Source of the DNA: Engraulis encrasicolus
Lineage: Eukaryota; Chordata; Actinopteri; Clupeiformes; Engraulidae
Assembly (NCBI RefSeq): GCF_034702125.1
Contig: NC_085875.1
Location: 46,031,270 to 46,095,269 of the forward strand
DNA length: 64,000 nucleotides
Direction of reading: 5' to 3'
Of the stretch, positions 51,287 to 63,551 are shown piece after piece. How positions within the stretch are numbered: position 1 is the stretch's first letter; every line of letters starts with the position of its first letter. Under the pieces are notes generated by a model. That model searched no databases. It had not been told where the DNA came from and saw nothing but the letters and a program-made list of their open reading frames with translations. A program made the position numbers and the translations under genes.

Positions 51287-51416
51287 ACATTGTGTTTTAG
51301 GCAGGCTACGTCTTCCAGTGCAGGCCTACACAGTGCACTAGACTGTCGGTTAGAAAGGGAAAGGGCGCACACATGAGAGAAGGAGAAAGAGCCAGAGTTT
51401 ATACAGTGGTTCTGTA

Positions 51417-51677
51417 TACTGCCCTACAAAGCAAAAAGGCAGTAACTGCGCCGAGCTCAAAACTGAGTCAGTTGACTTTAAAATGATGCTGCAATCCAGT
51501 ATAAGTGTTTTTTGGGATATTACTGACATGTGACAGTTTTGTTACTTTATATTACCACCCTTTTTCCAAATCAATCATTTTATTTATCTGTAGACTTTGA
51601 TATATATGGCATTAAAGTTATAGTTAGTCATTTTAAACAGCAATGCAGTTACTGCCTTTTTGCTTTGTAGGGCAGTA
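51417..51677. mobile_element. MITE with ~34-bp perfect TIRs, 261 bp
   Basis: TACTGCCCTACAAAGCAAAA at the left is mirrored by TTTTGCTTTGTAGGGCAGTA at the right, and pairing continues through GGCAGTAACTGC. TA dinucleotides at both ends suggest a Tc1/mariner-type target. Non-coding. Confidence 0.85.
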
Positions 51678-51921
51678 TAATAGGTCAAGTGGGTGTGTCT
51701 GGGCTCGGATATGAAAATAATCCGGTTTTGTCTCCCTGACAACCCTAGACCAGTGTTGTTATGACAGATGTCTGTGATGTTCTGCTGTGATCCATGTCAG
51801 AGGTTGCATAATGTGACCTGTAGGCTGTGTCCTAAATTACTGCCATAAGGTATTGAGTTCCTCTCTTTACCTCCCTTTGCATACCGCATGATCACATGAT
51901 TTTGTACGTGGCCTGCATGGT

Positions 51922-52030
51922 CAAGATTCAAGTTTATTGTCATTGTCAAAAAGGCAACTGAACTGTGTTTGGAGTACAACACTCAGCAGTAGATTCCCAA
52001 GTAAGGTGCATTTGAGGTAAAAGTAACAGC
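51922..52030. mobile_element. TTTATTGTCATTGTC-type retroelement tail
   Basis: CAAGTTTATTGTCATTGTCA followed by GGCAACTGAACTGTGTTTGG resembles a common fish retroelement 3' end; a similar phrase is at 29366-29390. Confidence 0.4.
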
Positions 52031-52049
52031 AATAGGTATTGCCAAATCT

Positions 52050-52360
52050 GATCTTTTCATTAATATTTACAAAATAATAAACTAACTCTTAACTTACTAC
52101 TGGTATGACCAAAGTACAGTACGTTTTGTACGTTTTATAATGTCTATTTCTTGAAATTCAAAATGGCAGACATGGAGAAAAATCCACTTTTTCATGCAAG
52201 AAAAGTTCCATTTTCCCAGTCATAATGAATACTTTGAATTTGATGGTGGTGGTAAGTATTCATGGAAAAGGTAATATTTGTGAATGGGCGGCATGGATTC
52301 TGGAAAGAATATGGGAAAAAAAGTTCTAGGCCTACACAGTGCACCTTTAAGAACATTTCA
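52050..52360. mobile_element. Partial TTAA-type MITE
   Basis: Shares AAATTCAAAATGGC, GATGGTGGTGGTAAGTATTC and the CACAGTGCACCTTTAA end with the full element at 36705. The left end is degenerate. Confidence 0.65.
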
Positions 52361-53875
52361 CTTCAGTTTAATAAAACACAATTTTTAGTCTGTTAAAATC
52401 ACCAAAATAATGTGTTGCGTTGGAGTGGATCATAGCAGAAAAGAAGCTCTGCCAGTCAAGACAGCCAGCAGATGGCAGTGAACTCCCAGAGTCCCTACTA
52501 CACAAACTGCTATGACTTATACACAGGGGCAGAGCTATAGTGGGGCAAGCAGGGCATTTTCCCCAGGGCCCTCCTGTATTGGTGGTGGGGGCCCTATTGT
52601 AATCTTTGGCGGTTGTATGGGGGCCCCTCAGTGTCATGCCCTGAGGCCCTGTGTGCAATTGTTCCACCACTGCTTATACATATGGGGGGAGGGGATAACA
52701 ACAGTGGGTGGATTCCAAAATGCGGAGTCCCGTCCTCCCTTGCTCACTTGCCTCTTCGTGGCCTCCTGATGATGTCACAGACAACAGCATAGTATTTCAA
52801 TATTTCGCAAAAGCTCAATTCTAATGTCTTTTTCTCATTTGCAAGCAGGATGGTGAATGAAGAATAGCCCCTCAAAAATTGTTGTGGCTAGGCTGACAGC
52901 GGGAGGCGGGGCGTTTGTGAAATGCAAGGCCAGAAGCACAGACCAAGGAGGGAGTTCACATACTGGAATCCAGTGTGTTATGGGAAATTGTGTCTTTCCT
53001 GATTATACACGCACAATTTCATGATACGTTGGAATTTAGAAGGAAAGGCATCGGTTTCCCAAAGTTGCAAGAGTAGGCTACTTCCTGTTTCCTTGGAATA
53101 CAGTATCTTGTGGACCTTTCCTTGCGTTTACAGAGAGCAGTTAATCAGCCAGAGCCAAAAGAATCCCATTCCAGGAAGAGAAAAACAAAACAACAGGGAA
53201 AATAAGAAAGGCAGAAAGCTGTGACCCATAAGTTGATGTATCATATTCTTCAGTCTACAGTGCAGTGCTAAATATTTAACGCACCCAAATAGCACGGAAT
53301 ACATATACTGTATCTTTCCAAAGATACCAGAAATCTACTGCTGTTGATAGCTACACATTGACTAAGATGCACAAATCAAAGAACGTAAAGGGTGACAGAC
53401 AAGCCTTTTACTATTTTGTTCACACAATCACACTGGCTTATGGGCCACCTTCAAACATCTGAAAAGCAGGTACCGCCGCTTTAATTGCTGATGGTAGATG
53501 GAGATCTTGTGAATCATCACAATAAAACTTAAAGGCCTATGTGTAGGCTATCTCATCCTTTCACAAATAAACTTCCTCCTCTTTCCATGTGCAGATAAGG
53601 AATACGGGATGACGAGGTGAGGGGTAGTGTACTGGCCTGGGTATTATTCCAAGAACAAGGTTAAGTGGTGGTGGTTAACATGCCAATAGGCAGTCCACAG
53701 GTGTCATTTAGCTTAGGAAATGCTCTTCTAGAAAAGGCTCTTCTATTAGATGTTTCCCCACCGTATCCCCTTTCGCGACCCCCCACCCCATATTGTATCC
53801 CTAACCTAACCTGTTGATTTCTCATTTTTATGCAAAGTCCCTTCTATCCGCTACCCCCCAGCAGTACTCCCATGA
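52237..53875 (+). repeat. Direct duplication block, copy 1
   Basis: Matches 61080-62605 in the same orientation with many short indels (shared runs include GCGGAGTCCCGTCCTCCCTTGC and GACCCATAAGTTGATGTAT). It includes a small repeat with GGGGCAGAGCTATAG / CCACCACTG ends. Ends with a stretch of CCCATATTGTATCCC. Confidence 0.85.
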
Positions 53876-53882
53876 CAACCCA

Positions 53883-53938
53883 TACATTACATTACATTAC
53901 ATTACATTACATTACATTACATTACATTACACTACATT
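53883..53938. repeat. (ACATT)n pentanucleotide repeat
   Basis: Eleven ACATT-type units joined to a GGCAGACGCTTTTTAACATA SINE core (to about 53990). Inserted between parts of duplication copy 1. Confidence 0.93.
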
Positions 53939-54355
53939 ACACTCCTTTGCATTTGGCAGACGCTTTTTAACATAAGCGACTTACAATCAATGACATAATC
54001 ATAGCCAACATCAGCAGAAATGAAGTGCACCGGATATATACAGAACAAGAGCAGATACAAAGTAGGGTTCGTTTGTCTATTTTTATTTATTTTTTCACAC
54101 ATACACATCATGTCAAGAGTCTGGCCTGGGACTAGGGCAGCTCAAGTATAATAGATAGAGGACCTCATGAGGATTCTATCAGAGATCCTAAGAGTAGCCT
54201 ATTATATATCTTACAGTAGGCTATCACATCATATCGTATCCAGTCTCTCTGGTTCTATCCCTCGGTAGATAGAATACCTCAGGGTTCTTCCAAGAGTATA
54301 TTTCCCACAAACTGTAGGTTCCTTGGAGGACTTTCAGGTTCCTCCGAGAATATTT

Positions 54356-54554
54356 GGTTACACTTTACTTGATGCTGGCATCATACGCCTGACATGATCA
54401 TGTCATAATAGTGTCAAAACAGTGTCATGACACAGTCTTGGACGAGTCATGAATATTATGTCAATGTCGTTTCATACGTCCATGATTGCATCACAACACA
54501 GTTGTGACACTGTCATGTGATACATATGATGCTGGGGTCACGTAAAGTGTTCCC
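54356..54554. mobile_element. GGTTACAC-family fold-back MITE, 199 bp
   Basis: Left end GGTTACACTTTACTTGATGC, right end GTCACGTAAAGTGTTCCC. The halves are imperfect inverted copies (CAGTGTCATGACACAG and CACAGTTGTGACACTGTCATG). Flanking 8-mers GAATATTT / GAATGTGG agree at 5 of 8. Confidence 0.7.
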
Positions 54555-54766
54555 GAATGTGGCTTCCTCCACAGTGGCAACCTGAAGGGTCTTCTGGGAA
54601 CTTTTTATTTTTACAGTGTAGGCTACTGAGTCAAAGGGTATGAAGTTGCTGTGTTGTATGGTGTCCTGAAGGTAAAATGATCACAACCAATTCATAACCA
54701 GATTTTGAGAAAACTGTGTGTGTTTATGTTATTTACACTACACTACTCATTAGGGAATAATTAGGG

Positions 54767-55103
54767 CAGTCATGGGTAAGCGGTAAGGTTGTCAGACCTG
54801 TAAATATGGCCCAAAATTTGCCAGTTCGACTCCCGACCAGCTGGGTTGGTGGGGGGAGTAATTAACCAGGGTAGTAACCAGGGCTCTCCCCCATCCTCCC
54901 CCATGACTGAGGCAGCCTGAGCATGGTATTGTCCCACTGCATTGCTTCCTTTGGGCATAATTGGGGGCTGCCCTCTTAAACGGGTGAGGAATAAATGCAA
55001 TTTCTTTATGTGCAGTGTGCTATGTGGAGTGCTATGTCACAATGACAATGGGAGTTGGGAGTTTCTCAGGTGGGCTTTCACTTTCAGCTGTCTTTCACTT
55101 CAC
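54767..55103 (+). mobile_element. tRNA-derived SINE (family B)
   Basis: CATGGGTAAGCGGTAAGG head, CAGTTCGACTCCCGACC B-box, body CCCATGACTGAGGCAGCC and tail GGGCTTTCACTTTCAGC. The copy at 62603 lacks the head. Confidence 0.8.
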
Positions 55104-55320
55104 AAGACTCTGCCTTGTGCTTTCCCACAAATCCATACTAAATGCACTCTTATTCAAAATGAGAAAATACTTATCTTCTGTTGATAGCTTGTACAGTATC
55201 TGTTATGAGAAGGTTACCGGAGACCGTTACTGCAATTCTCCCACCCTCATTTCCCAGAATCTCCGAAAGCGACTGGCATGTTTAAACATGCCCATGTCAA
55301 GCCACATTCCTGCCTCTAGT

Positions 55321-55440
55321 ACACAGTAAAAAACCTAGTGTTAATTCAACACTTAAAGAGTAGTCTGGGAGAAAATACACACTAGAATGTGTTAAAATGA
55401 CTCCTTGAGTGTTGAATTAACACTGCATTTCTTACTGTGT
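55321..55440. mobile_element. 120-bp palindromic MITE
   Basis: ACACAGTAA...AGTGTTAATTCAACACT at the left is mirrored by AGTGTTGAATTAACACT...TTACTGTGT at the right, a common fish element type. No clear TSD. Confidence 0.75.
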
Positions 55441-56226
55441 AAGCCCATCATTTTCACTTTGACACAAAGGCAGCTATTGCATGTTGCCAGGAAAAGCCAG
55501 TGTGTTTTGTGCATAGAATGTAGGCCTATAGCACAATCTATTGTAATATACAATCTATGGTTTTGTACCATTGTTGCTCATATCTCTGTAACTATACTGT
55601 TCATCTCAGTAACTAGATTCAAAATATTTTTGTGTAACACACACAGTAGCTTGGCACAACATCTAACAGTTGCAACTATTCTCACATTCCAAGCTGGAGA
55701 GGGCAATTGTTGCAGTCTTCACTTGAGAAAGAAAGCTGAATGTACAATATACTTAGATGCACAAACAGGCTATTTCAAGTCAACAATGAACAGCATTTCA
55801 GCGTATTGAAGCGGATAAACAACTGTACTCTAGCTTGTGCTGCTGAAAACTCCTCATTTCTTGTTTTCTTATACTCATTTTGGTCACATTACTTTTAACG
55901 TTTTAAAAGATCCACATATAATACTGCAAGCTGAAATGGTGATATAAATATTTCTTTACTCACAAGAACAAGTGGTAGCCCTAATAATAATAGGACCCCA
56001 CATGTTCTGATGACTTGATCACTATTCTATCACAGTCAGGTGATATCTCTACAGAGAGTCATTTTTCCACACAGTCACTATTTGTCACGTTTTGAGATTT
56101 AAGAAGTGGAAAAGAATAAATAAGCAAAAAAAGAGTGCTGTCGTTTACTTCCTCAATTCAAATGTACTATATTCAATGTCATTCTATATGATAAGCCTAC
56201 AGTAGAATAGGCATTCAGCAACTGTT

Positions 56227-56720
56227 ATAGTGCAGGGCAAAGAGCAAATGCACAGGCTGTCACTGCCAATAAGGCTGAGTTTAATTGCAAAAGGAAAGAA
56301 GGTACCACTCTTTCAATGTCCTATATATCAACTCTTTGTGATTAATGTAATATGAACGTCTTTATACCTGACCCATGTGCTACCCAGGTACCTGAGTTTC
56401 TAACCACGCCATGATGAAGGCCAGACGGCTGAAACCAGTTGGCGTTTTTAATGTTTACCCCGATGTAAAATAAAGGGTTTTTAAAACTTCAACAACCTTG
56501 ACTCAAAGGAGAGTGCTTTGGATATAGGTCAAAAGTCTGTCAAGGCTCGGTTTATATTTAGCTCCATGTACTGAACTTTGACTCAGTCATAGACGTAGTA
56601 GCAGCACGCCATTACTCACAATCCCAATTATGACTTGGGAACTTTCAGTGACCCACTAGTCAGCTTGTATTTTGCTGACTCCAGACTAATTGTTGAGTGC
56701 TCATCACACCTCCTAAACCA
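56227..56720 (+). repeat. Dispersed repeat block, copy 1 of 3
   Basis: Phrases GGGCAAAGAGCAAATGC, TTTAGCTCCATGTACTGAACTTTG, and ACTTTCAGTGACCCAC recur in the same order at 58826-59040 and 63150-63390. Confidence 0.65.
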
Positions 56721-56839
56721 TTGTTAGAGAATGACGCAATGGCAAACTATTTTTGGCCATAATAAATGCATAAGCATCAAACTCTCAACTATCAATACTT
56801 TAACCACATTTTTTCCATTGTCATATTTACAGTAGGCCC

Positions 56840-57130
56840 TATTATTGATTATAATTGTCAGGACAGGTACTCTGTCTTATCTGAAAATCAGCCTTTCAGT
56901 TAATCTTTTAAATCATTTGCTTGTCAGAATTTGACACCATTACGGAAAATTGCACTTTTCATACATGAAAAGGGGGATTTTCTCCATGGTTCGCCATTTT
57001 GAATGACCAGAAATATACATTTTTATCTGCAAAACTTACTGTACTTTGGTCATATTAGTGAATATGGGTTTATTGTTTAGTAAAAATTGACGAAAAGATC
57101 AAATTTGGCAATAGGTAGCACAGTTTGAAT
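56840..57130 (-). repeat. Reverse TTAA-type MITE fragment and shared flank
   Basis: 56851-56945 (TTATAATTGTCAGGACAG, TGCTTGTCAGAATTTGACAC) matches 63760-63850. 56945-57130 is the reverse of the 36705 element (CCATTTTGAATG, CAAATTTGGCAATAGG). Confidence 0.65.
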
Positions 57131-57171
57131 GGGCAGGACAGTTGCAATTTTTGTTTTGTTTCTTTTTTAAG

Positions 57172-57200
57172 TGACCTCTCGGAGGAAGACCGAGAGGTCA
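57172..57200 (+). repeat. Perfect 11-bp-stem hairpin
   Basis: TGACCTCTCGG, 7-base loop, CCGAGAGGTCA. It follows a T-rich run; no adjoining gene. Confidence 0.9.
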
Positions 57201-57327
57201 AAACATCATCATGCTTGCCACTGAATGAATGAATAAAAAGAAGAAAATATTACTTAAAGAAGAACAAAATCCAAAGGAGTGTGCAAACCTTTTTTCCAAA
57301 AACACGTAATCTTTAAATTGGTATCTA

Positions 57328-57440
57328 GGCCCCGGCTGTGGATAAAACGGCTAAGGGACAGAAACTGTGACAATTCCGGCCCAAGATAATTTTCTGATCC
57401 TCCTCCACCTTGCCAAGGTATATTATCCTAATAAAGGCAT
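57328..57440 (+). mobile_element. Degenerate SINE (family A)
   Basis: GGCCCCGGCTGTGGATAAAACGG head-like start, CAATTCCGGCCC B-box remnant, shortened body and CCTAATAAAGG tail. Confidence 0.5.
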
Positions 57441-58261
57441 GGTTGTAGCCTATCTCATGTGCTGAGTTGAGCCTGCGTGAGTCTGCACATGACATTGACA
57501 CTGAGGAAGTAAGTGTAACAAGGAAATTCTCACATAACTTGTCTGGTGAGTCATGGACAAGGAACAAAAATGTGTCTTTTCCATTTTCTTAATGGTAAGC
57601 CCTACTTATTCTGTCTGAGCTCCCTGCACAGGAGAATGAGAGACATAAGGAGAACAACGAATCATAAGAACACCATTTGAGGGAACAATATAACTGTAGA
57701 ACTAGAAAGGGAGTGTGTTATGTGGGTGTGGCTTATCAGGTGGGGAAGGAATGTTGTTGAGATTTCCGAATGTGGGCGTCACCATGCCAACATGGAAACT
57801 ATATTCCATGATGTTATTGGTTGTTTAACAACATTACATGTGGCAGAAAAAATGGGAGTAGTTTCAGTGTTTCATAGTAACACACTCCTTTGTTATGGTC
57901 ATATGACCTATTTCGCTGAGTAGACTGCACTTGTGCACACAAACCTGGATGACACCTGCAGGGACAGGCAAAACTTAAAAATGAATAGCCATAACTGATT
58001 ATCTAAACTTTTAGGGGAAAGGTTTTAATCTTCAATTTAATTGAAAGCAAAATTATTTACAATTTGAAATTATTTTGTAGCCCTCATCTATATGATGTAA
58101 ATTAGCCAGAGTCTAACTCTGGTAAAATGCATGAAATGGCAACATTTATGTTTTAATTGTACATGAATGTTGTGTTTCATGTTTTCAAAGGAACTGGCAG
58201 ATTACAGTGTCATTAAAATCAGCTTCACAGTTGAAATATCATGACAACTATTATAACATTT

Positions 58262-58405
58262 CTTTCTTTTTAAAATATTTTTTGGGCCTTTTTGCCTTTA
58301 TTTGACAGGACAGTGAAGACGCTGACAGGAAGCAAGTGAGGAGAGAGAGAGAGAGACGGGGAAGGATCAGCAAAGGAACCGGGCCGGAATCGCGCGCCAC
58401 GGTAG
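58262..58405 (-). mobile_element. tRNA-derived SINE (family A), reverse
   Basis: The reverse complement has the GCGATTCCGGCCCGG B-box, CTTTGCTGATCCTTCCC, CT-rich body and CACTTGCTTCCTGTC, with an A-rich tail read as TTTAAAATA at the left edge. Confidence 0.72.
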
Positions 58406-58825
58406 GTCCAACTACTAAAACCTTTAAATTAACTGAGGTGGAGTCTTTCATCAGGTAGTCTATAGGCCTACCTCATTATGTGAAGATTCTCATTCATCCA
58501 GGTCATATTAGCCAGAGGAATTAAGTTGTAAGCAATTGATTTTGGACTTTGAAGATATTGCATTTAATCCAAAACGCTTCTTCACCTCTGGCCTGTTGGG
58601 AAAGCACAAGGGCTACTTTACAGAACACTGGAGGTGGACCTGCAGACCATACTCCTCAGGACATGAGTAGGATCTCTACTAGATAATCACACATGTTTTC
58701 ATGACAACTCTTTCTGCTCAGGTGAGACCTTTACAGCATGCCTGGGCAACGAGAATGATCATTTCCCCCCCGACAGTCTGTATGGCCCTCAATGGGTGAT
58801 AAAAGAAATAGGCCTTCAGCAATTA

Positions 58826-59040
58826 GGCCAAAGAGCAAATGCTCAGGCAATGCGGCTTTGTTGCCAAAGCAATACGAATGCACACCAGTCTATATTTATC
58901 TCCGAGTGCTGAACTTTGGAACTTTGAATGAAGTCATTGGTTTGAAGAAGGAAGACGTAAAGAGAGGAAGAAATAGGGTAGAATCACATCATTCATGACC
59001 CACATATGCTGAATCAGGATCTTTCAGTGACCTTAACCTA
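58826..59040 (+). repeat. Dispersed repeat block, copy 2 of 3
   Basis: AGGCCAAAGAGCAAATGC, TTTGTTGCCAAAGCAA, TATTTATCTCCGAGTGCTGAACTTTGG and CTTTCAGTGACC in the order seen at 63150. Confidence 0.65.
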
Positions 59041-60594
59041 CTATATGATTTAGGCTGAATTTAGCTGAATCCACTTTTTTAACAACCCAATTGGCGAGGG
59101 TTCACACCAAACAAGAGAGCACAATAGCCAAATATTTACTGACATTGTTTTGCTTGTGAGCATTTTACACCATTACCCTTGGTGATGTGCGTTGAACTCT
59201 GATATGTGCTTAAATTATGTCAAGTTAAGCTTTTCTGGATTTAGTCTTTAGGCAATATTGAGAAACCTGAAGATGGGTGCTACAACAGCTTGGTATCTAT
59301 CTCATCTGCTGAGGGACATGTGACGTGCCTCGCCAGTCGTCACTAAGGAAGAATGTAAACAAAAAGTCTCTCAAGGAAACCCCCACACGTGATGGCTCGT
59401 CTGGTGACTCATACAATGTGGGTAAGCCTACTCTAAAAGTGTAGTATTTGTAGTGTATCCTCAATGTCGCTTTTAGCTTGCCTCATGGCTCCTGAGAGTA
59501 AGGGGATAAGGAGAACAAAATCAGGTGAATATTGTTGTGGGAACAATAAGTTAAATTACTGTTCCTATCCAAATGGAGTATATCATTAGACTATGCTTCA
59601 TTCTTTTATTCCCAAGCTGATGATGGGGAATGCAGGTTCTGGAGTGCAAAGGGAAAATCGTCATGGAATACAAAGGCTACATCTACATCTCGGGGAGGAT
59701 GAACACTTGTTAACTCATTCACGTACACTGAGGTGTACAGTAGATGTTTTGTTCAGAAGAGGAGTGAGGCAGTAATCCATGTCTGTCTGGAGATGTCTTG
59801 CATTATCGGTCTCTTACCATTCTGCCATGAGATGCCACTGCAGCAAGCTTAGTTGCTCATCAACATCAGAGCAGCTTTTAGGCTCTGGAAAGACATGGCC
59901 ACAACAAATTCACACCTTGATGTAGCAGTCATCATGTACTCAGAAGGGGTGTGGTCTACAGGTTCACTTGTTATATAGCTCCTGGTTTCCGAAAGTCAAG
60001 ACACTTTTTGGATTGTGCACGAAATAATCTTCAAACTCTAAAACCAAGTTCCACTTAATTCGTTTGACTAACTCGAGTCGACCTGGATATAGGGGAATAA
60101 GAATGGAATAAGAATCTTCATACACAGTATAAGGTAGGCCTACATGATGCTCCCACATGCTTACAGCACACAGAAACACAGAAAAACACAAGATGTGACT
60201 TCAGTTGGGGATAGTAGATAGTTTAATTTACCATGATAACTACAGAATTAATCTAATTTAAGACAGATTTTGTTTTACTCACAAACAAATAAAATGCATC
60301 CAGGTTTCTATACAGCCATGATTTTTCTTAATATGTATAGAATTCAGCCAGTGAAGTTGGCCCTATATATCTTATTAGCAAATTAGGTCATACTACAACA
60401 AAATTCTATGTTGTCATGACACACTGACCGTATCTCCTCTCCTCCTTGTATTGTAAAGCCCAAAGTCATCATAGAATATGGTTTCATGTTGTCATGGTGA
60501 GGCAGCACATTCAACACATAGGCCTAAAACAACATTCTTTCTTTCTGATAAGCCACACCCATGACTTACACAAGTCTCTCACTGGGCACTGACG

Positions 60595-60735
60595 AGCAGG
60601 ACACGGACAGGGGGAGACAAAAGGGTCAGCTGCCCCAGCCCAAGAGAAAGAAGGGGCCCAGGATTGGGACCTCATGACATTGTATGTACTGAAGAAGGGG
60701 TTTTGTCAAAAGCTGTCAGCGGCCCTGCTGGCAGC
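60595..60735. mobile_element. Small hAT-like element, relative of 45476
   Basis: CACGGACAGGGGGAGAC left side, ATTGTATGTACTGAA middle, CTGTCAGCGGCCCTG right end. Confidence 0.5.
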
Positions 60736-61079
60736 AAGTTCATGTTTCTCTGTCTTTCCTGAATTTTTTGGAAGTAGCCAAGTTATTCCCTGTAGAACTG
60801 TTGCAAAGCGCATTTTCATTTCTATGTTACATTATTTGAGTAGCCTATGTGCCTTTGGGTCAGGTTATTGTGTTTTCATAAAATTAGCCTATTAAAAGGC
60901 TTAATAAAAAAATCCACACTCTTCTGAATAGATTCCTTCTCCCCTTAAAACCTTTTTTGATCACATAGCCTACGATAACAAGAGTGCAAAACACTTTTAA
61001 AATCACATTATCATTCTTATTAAACCAGGTGTCTGATTAAAACATCTGATGAGGCCATCTTCAATCCCTTTACTTGAAT

Positions 61080-62605
61080 TTGATGGTAGTGGTAAGTATT
61101 CATGGAAAAGGTAACATTTGTGAATGGGCAGCATGAATTCTGGAAAGGTTATGGTAAAAAAAAGTTCACATAGTGCACCTTTAAAACATTTCATTTAATT
61201 TTAATGAAAAGGATTTTTTAATCTGTTAATATCACCAAAAAAACTCCACTACTAGACAGTCAGCAGATGGCAGTGAACTCCCAGAGTCCCTACTACACAA
61301 ACTGTTATGAGTTATACACAGGGGCAGAGCTATGTGGCAAGCATTTCCCCCAGGGCCCTCCTGTATTGGTGCTGGGGGCCCTATTGTAATCTTGGGAGGT
61401 TGTATGGGGGGCCCCTCAGTGTCTTGCCCTGAGGCCCTGTGTGCAATTGTTCCACCACTGCTTATACATATGGGGGGGAGGGGATAACAACAGTGGGTGG
61501 ATTCCAATATGCGGAGTCCCGTCCTCCCTTGCTTACTATATTTTGCAAAAGCTCAATTCTAATGTCTTTTTCTCATTTGCAAGCAGGATGGTGAATGAAG
61601 AATAGCCCCCCAAAAATTGTTGTGGCTTGGCTGACAGCGGGAGGCGGGGCGTTAGTGAAATGCAAGGCCAGAAGCACAGACCAAGGAGGGAGTTCACAAA
61701 GTGTGTTATGGGCAATCGCGTCATTAGGCCTTTGGAAATAAGATAGTAAGTTGAAATTTAGAAGGAAAGGCATCGGCTTTCCCAAAGTTGCAAGAGTAGG
61801 CTACTTCCTGTTTCCTTGGAAATCCGTATCTTGTGGACTTTTCCTTTATTGCGTTTACAGAGAGCAGTAAATCAGTCAGAGCCAAAAGAATCCCATTCCA
61901 GGAAGAGAAAAACTAAACAACAGGGAAAATAAGAAAGGCAGAAAGCCGTGACCCATAAGTTGATGTATATCATATTCTTCAGTCTACAGTGCATTGCTAA
62001 ATATTTTACACACCCAAATAGCATGGTATAGGGTATACCCTGTACATATAGGTACTGTATCTTTCCAAAGCTACAAGAAACCTGCTGTTGTTGATGGCGA
62101 CACATTGACTAAGATGCACAAGTCAAAGCCTTTTACTATTTTGTTCACTCAATCACACTGGCTTATGGACCACCTTCAAACATCTGAAAAGCAGGTACAG
62201 CCGCTTTAATTGCTGATGGTAGTTTTAGATCTTGTGAATCATCACAATAAAACTTAAAGGCCTACAGTACAGTATGTGTAGGTTATATCATCCTTTCACA
62301 AATAAACTTCCTCTACTTTTCATGTGCAGATAAGGAATACGGTATGATTAGGTGATGGGTGGATAAGTGGCCTGGGTACTATTCCAAGAACAAGGTTAAG
62401 TGATAAACCTGGCTAAGTTAACAGTCCACTGGTGTCATTTAGCTTAGGAAATCAGGACTCCAGGCTCTTCTATTAGATAATTTACCACCTTATCCCCTTT
62501 CGCGACCGCCCCACCCCCCACCCCATATTGTATCCCTAACCTGTTGATTTCTCAATTTTATGCAGTCCCTTCTATCCACAGCACACCAGCAGTACTCCCA
62601 TGGGC
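61080..62605 (+). repeat. Direct duplication block, copy 2
   Basis: Same orientation as 52237-53875, about 8.8 kb away. Several small deletions (for example the GGCCTCTTCGTGGCC region of copy 1 is missing). Continues into a headless family B SINE at 62603 and AAACATGCCCAT near 63005, paralleling 54880-55300. Confidence 0.85.
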
Positions 62606-62835
62606 TCTCCCCCATCCTCCTCCATGACTGAGGCAGCCAGAGCATGGTATTGTCCCACTGCATTGCTTCCTTTGGGCAAAATTGGGGGCTGCCCTCTTGC
62701 ACGGGTGAGGAATAAATGCAATTTCTTTATGTGCAGTGTGCTATGTGCTATGGAGTGCTATGTCACAATGACAATGGGAGTTGGGAGTTTCTCAGGTGGG
62801 CTTTCACTTTCAGCAGTCTTTCACTTCACAAGACT
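62603..62835 (+). mobile_element. SINE (family B), head missing
   Basis: Body and tail match 54890-55100 almost base for base (TGTCCCACTGCATTGCTTCC, GGGAGTTTCTCAGGTGGGC). Confidence 0.75.
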
Positions 62836-63149
62836 CTGCCTTGTGCTTCCCCACAAATCTAAACTAAATGCACTCTTATTCAAAATGAGAAAACACATAT
62901 CTGTTGATATCTGTTATACTGTTGATAGCTTGTACTTATGTGAAGGTTACCGGAGACCATTCTCCCACCCTCATTTCCCAGAAGCTCTGAAAGCCACATG
63001 TTTAAACATGCCCATATCATTTGTTGCAGACTTCACTTGAGAAAGAAAGCCAAGAATAAATAAGCAAAATCATGAAGAGTGCTTTCAATTCCCGTTTTGA
63101 TATTCAATGCCCTTCACCGTGATACAGGCCTCCCACATTTCCACCGGCC

Positions 63150-63395
63150 AAAGAGCAAATGCAGAGGCTACACAACTTTGTTACCAAAGCAAAAGCACAT
63201 CCAGTCTATAATTAGCTCCCCGTGCTGAACTTTGTCTTTTCAGAGCCAGTCTTGCAACTTACAGATGTAATTGTCTTGAAGGAGGGGCTAGTAAAGAGGA
63301 AGAAAGTAGTAGCCATACGTCATTCACAATCCCAGTTGTGACATGGGACTCAGGAGCTTTCACTGACCTACTAATGAGTCAGACTTTATTTTGCG
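63150..63395 (+). repeat. Dispersed repeat block, copy 3 of 3
   Basis: GGCCAAAGAGCAAATGCAG, TTTGTTACCAAAGCAAAAGC, AGCTCCCCGTGCTGAACTTTG, CATTCACAATCCCAGTTGTG; parallels 56227 and 58826. Confidence 0.65.
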
Positions 63396-63409
63396 GAGAT
63401 CAAATACTT

Positions 63410-63551
<142 letters not shown>

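Noticed and set aside
55405..55809. 134-codon ORF
   Set aside because: Overlaps a MITE end and repeated sequence, with no recognisable domain or codon bias.
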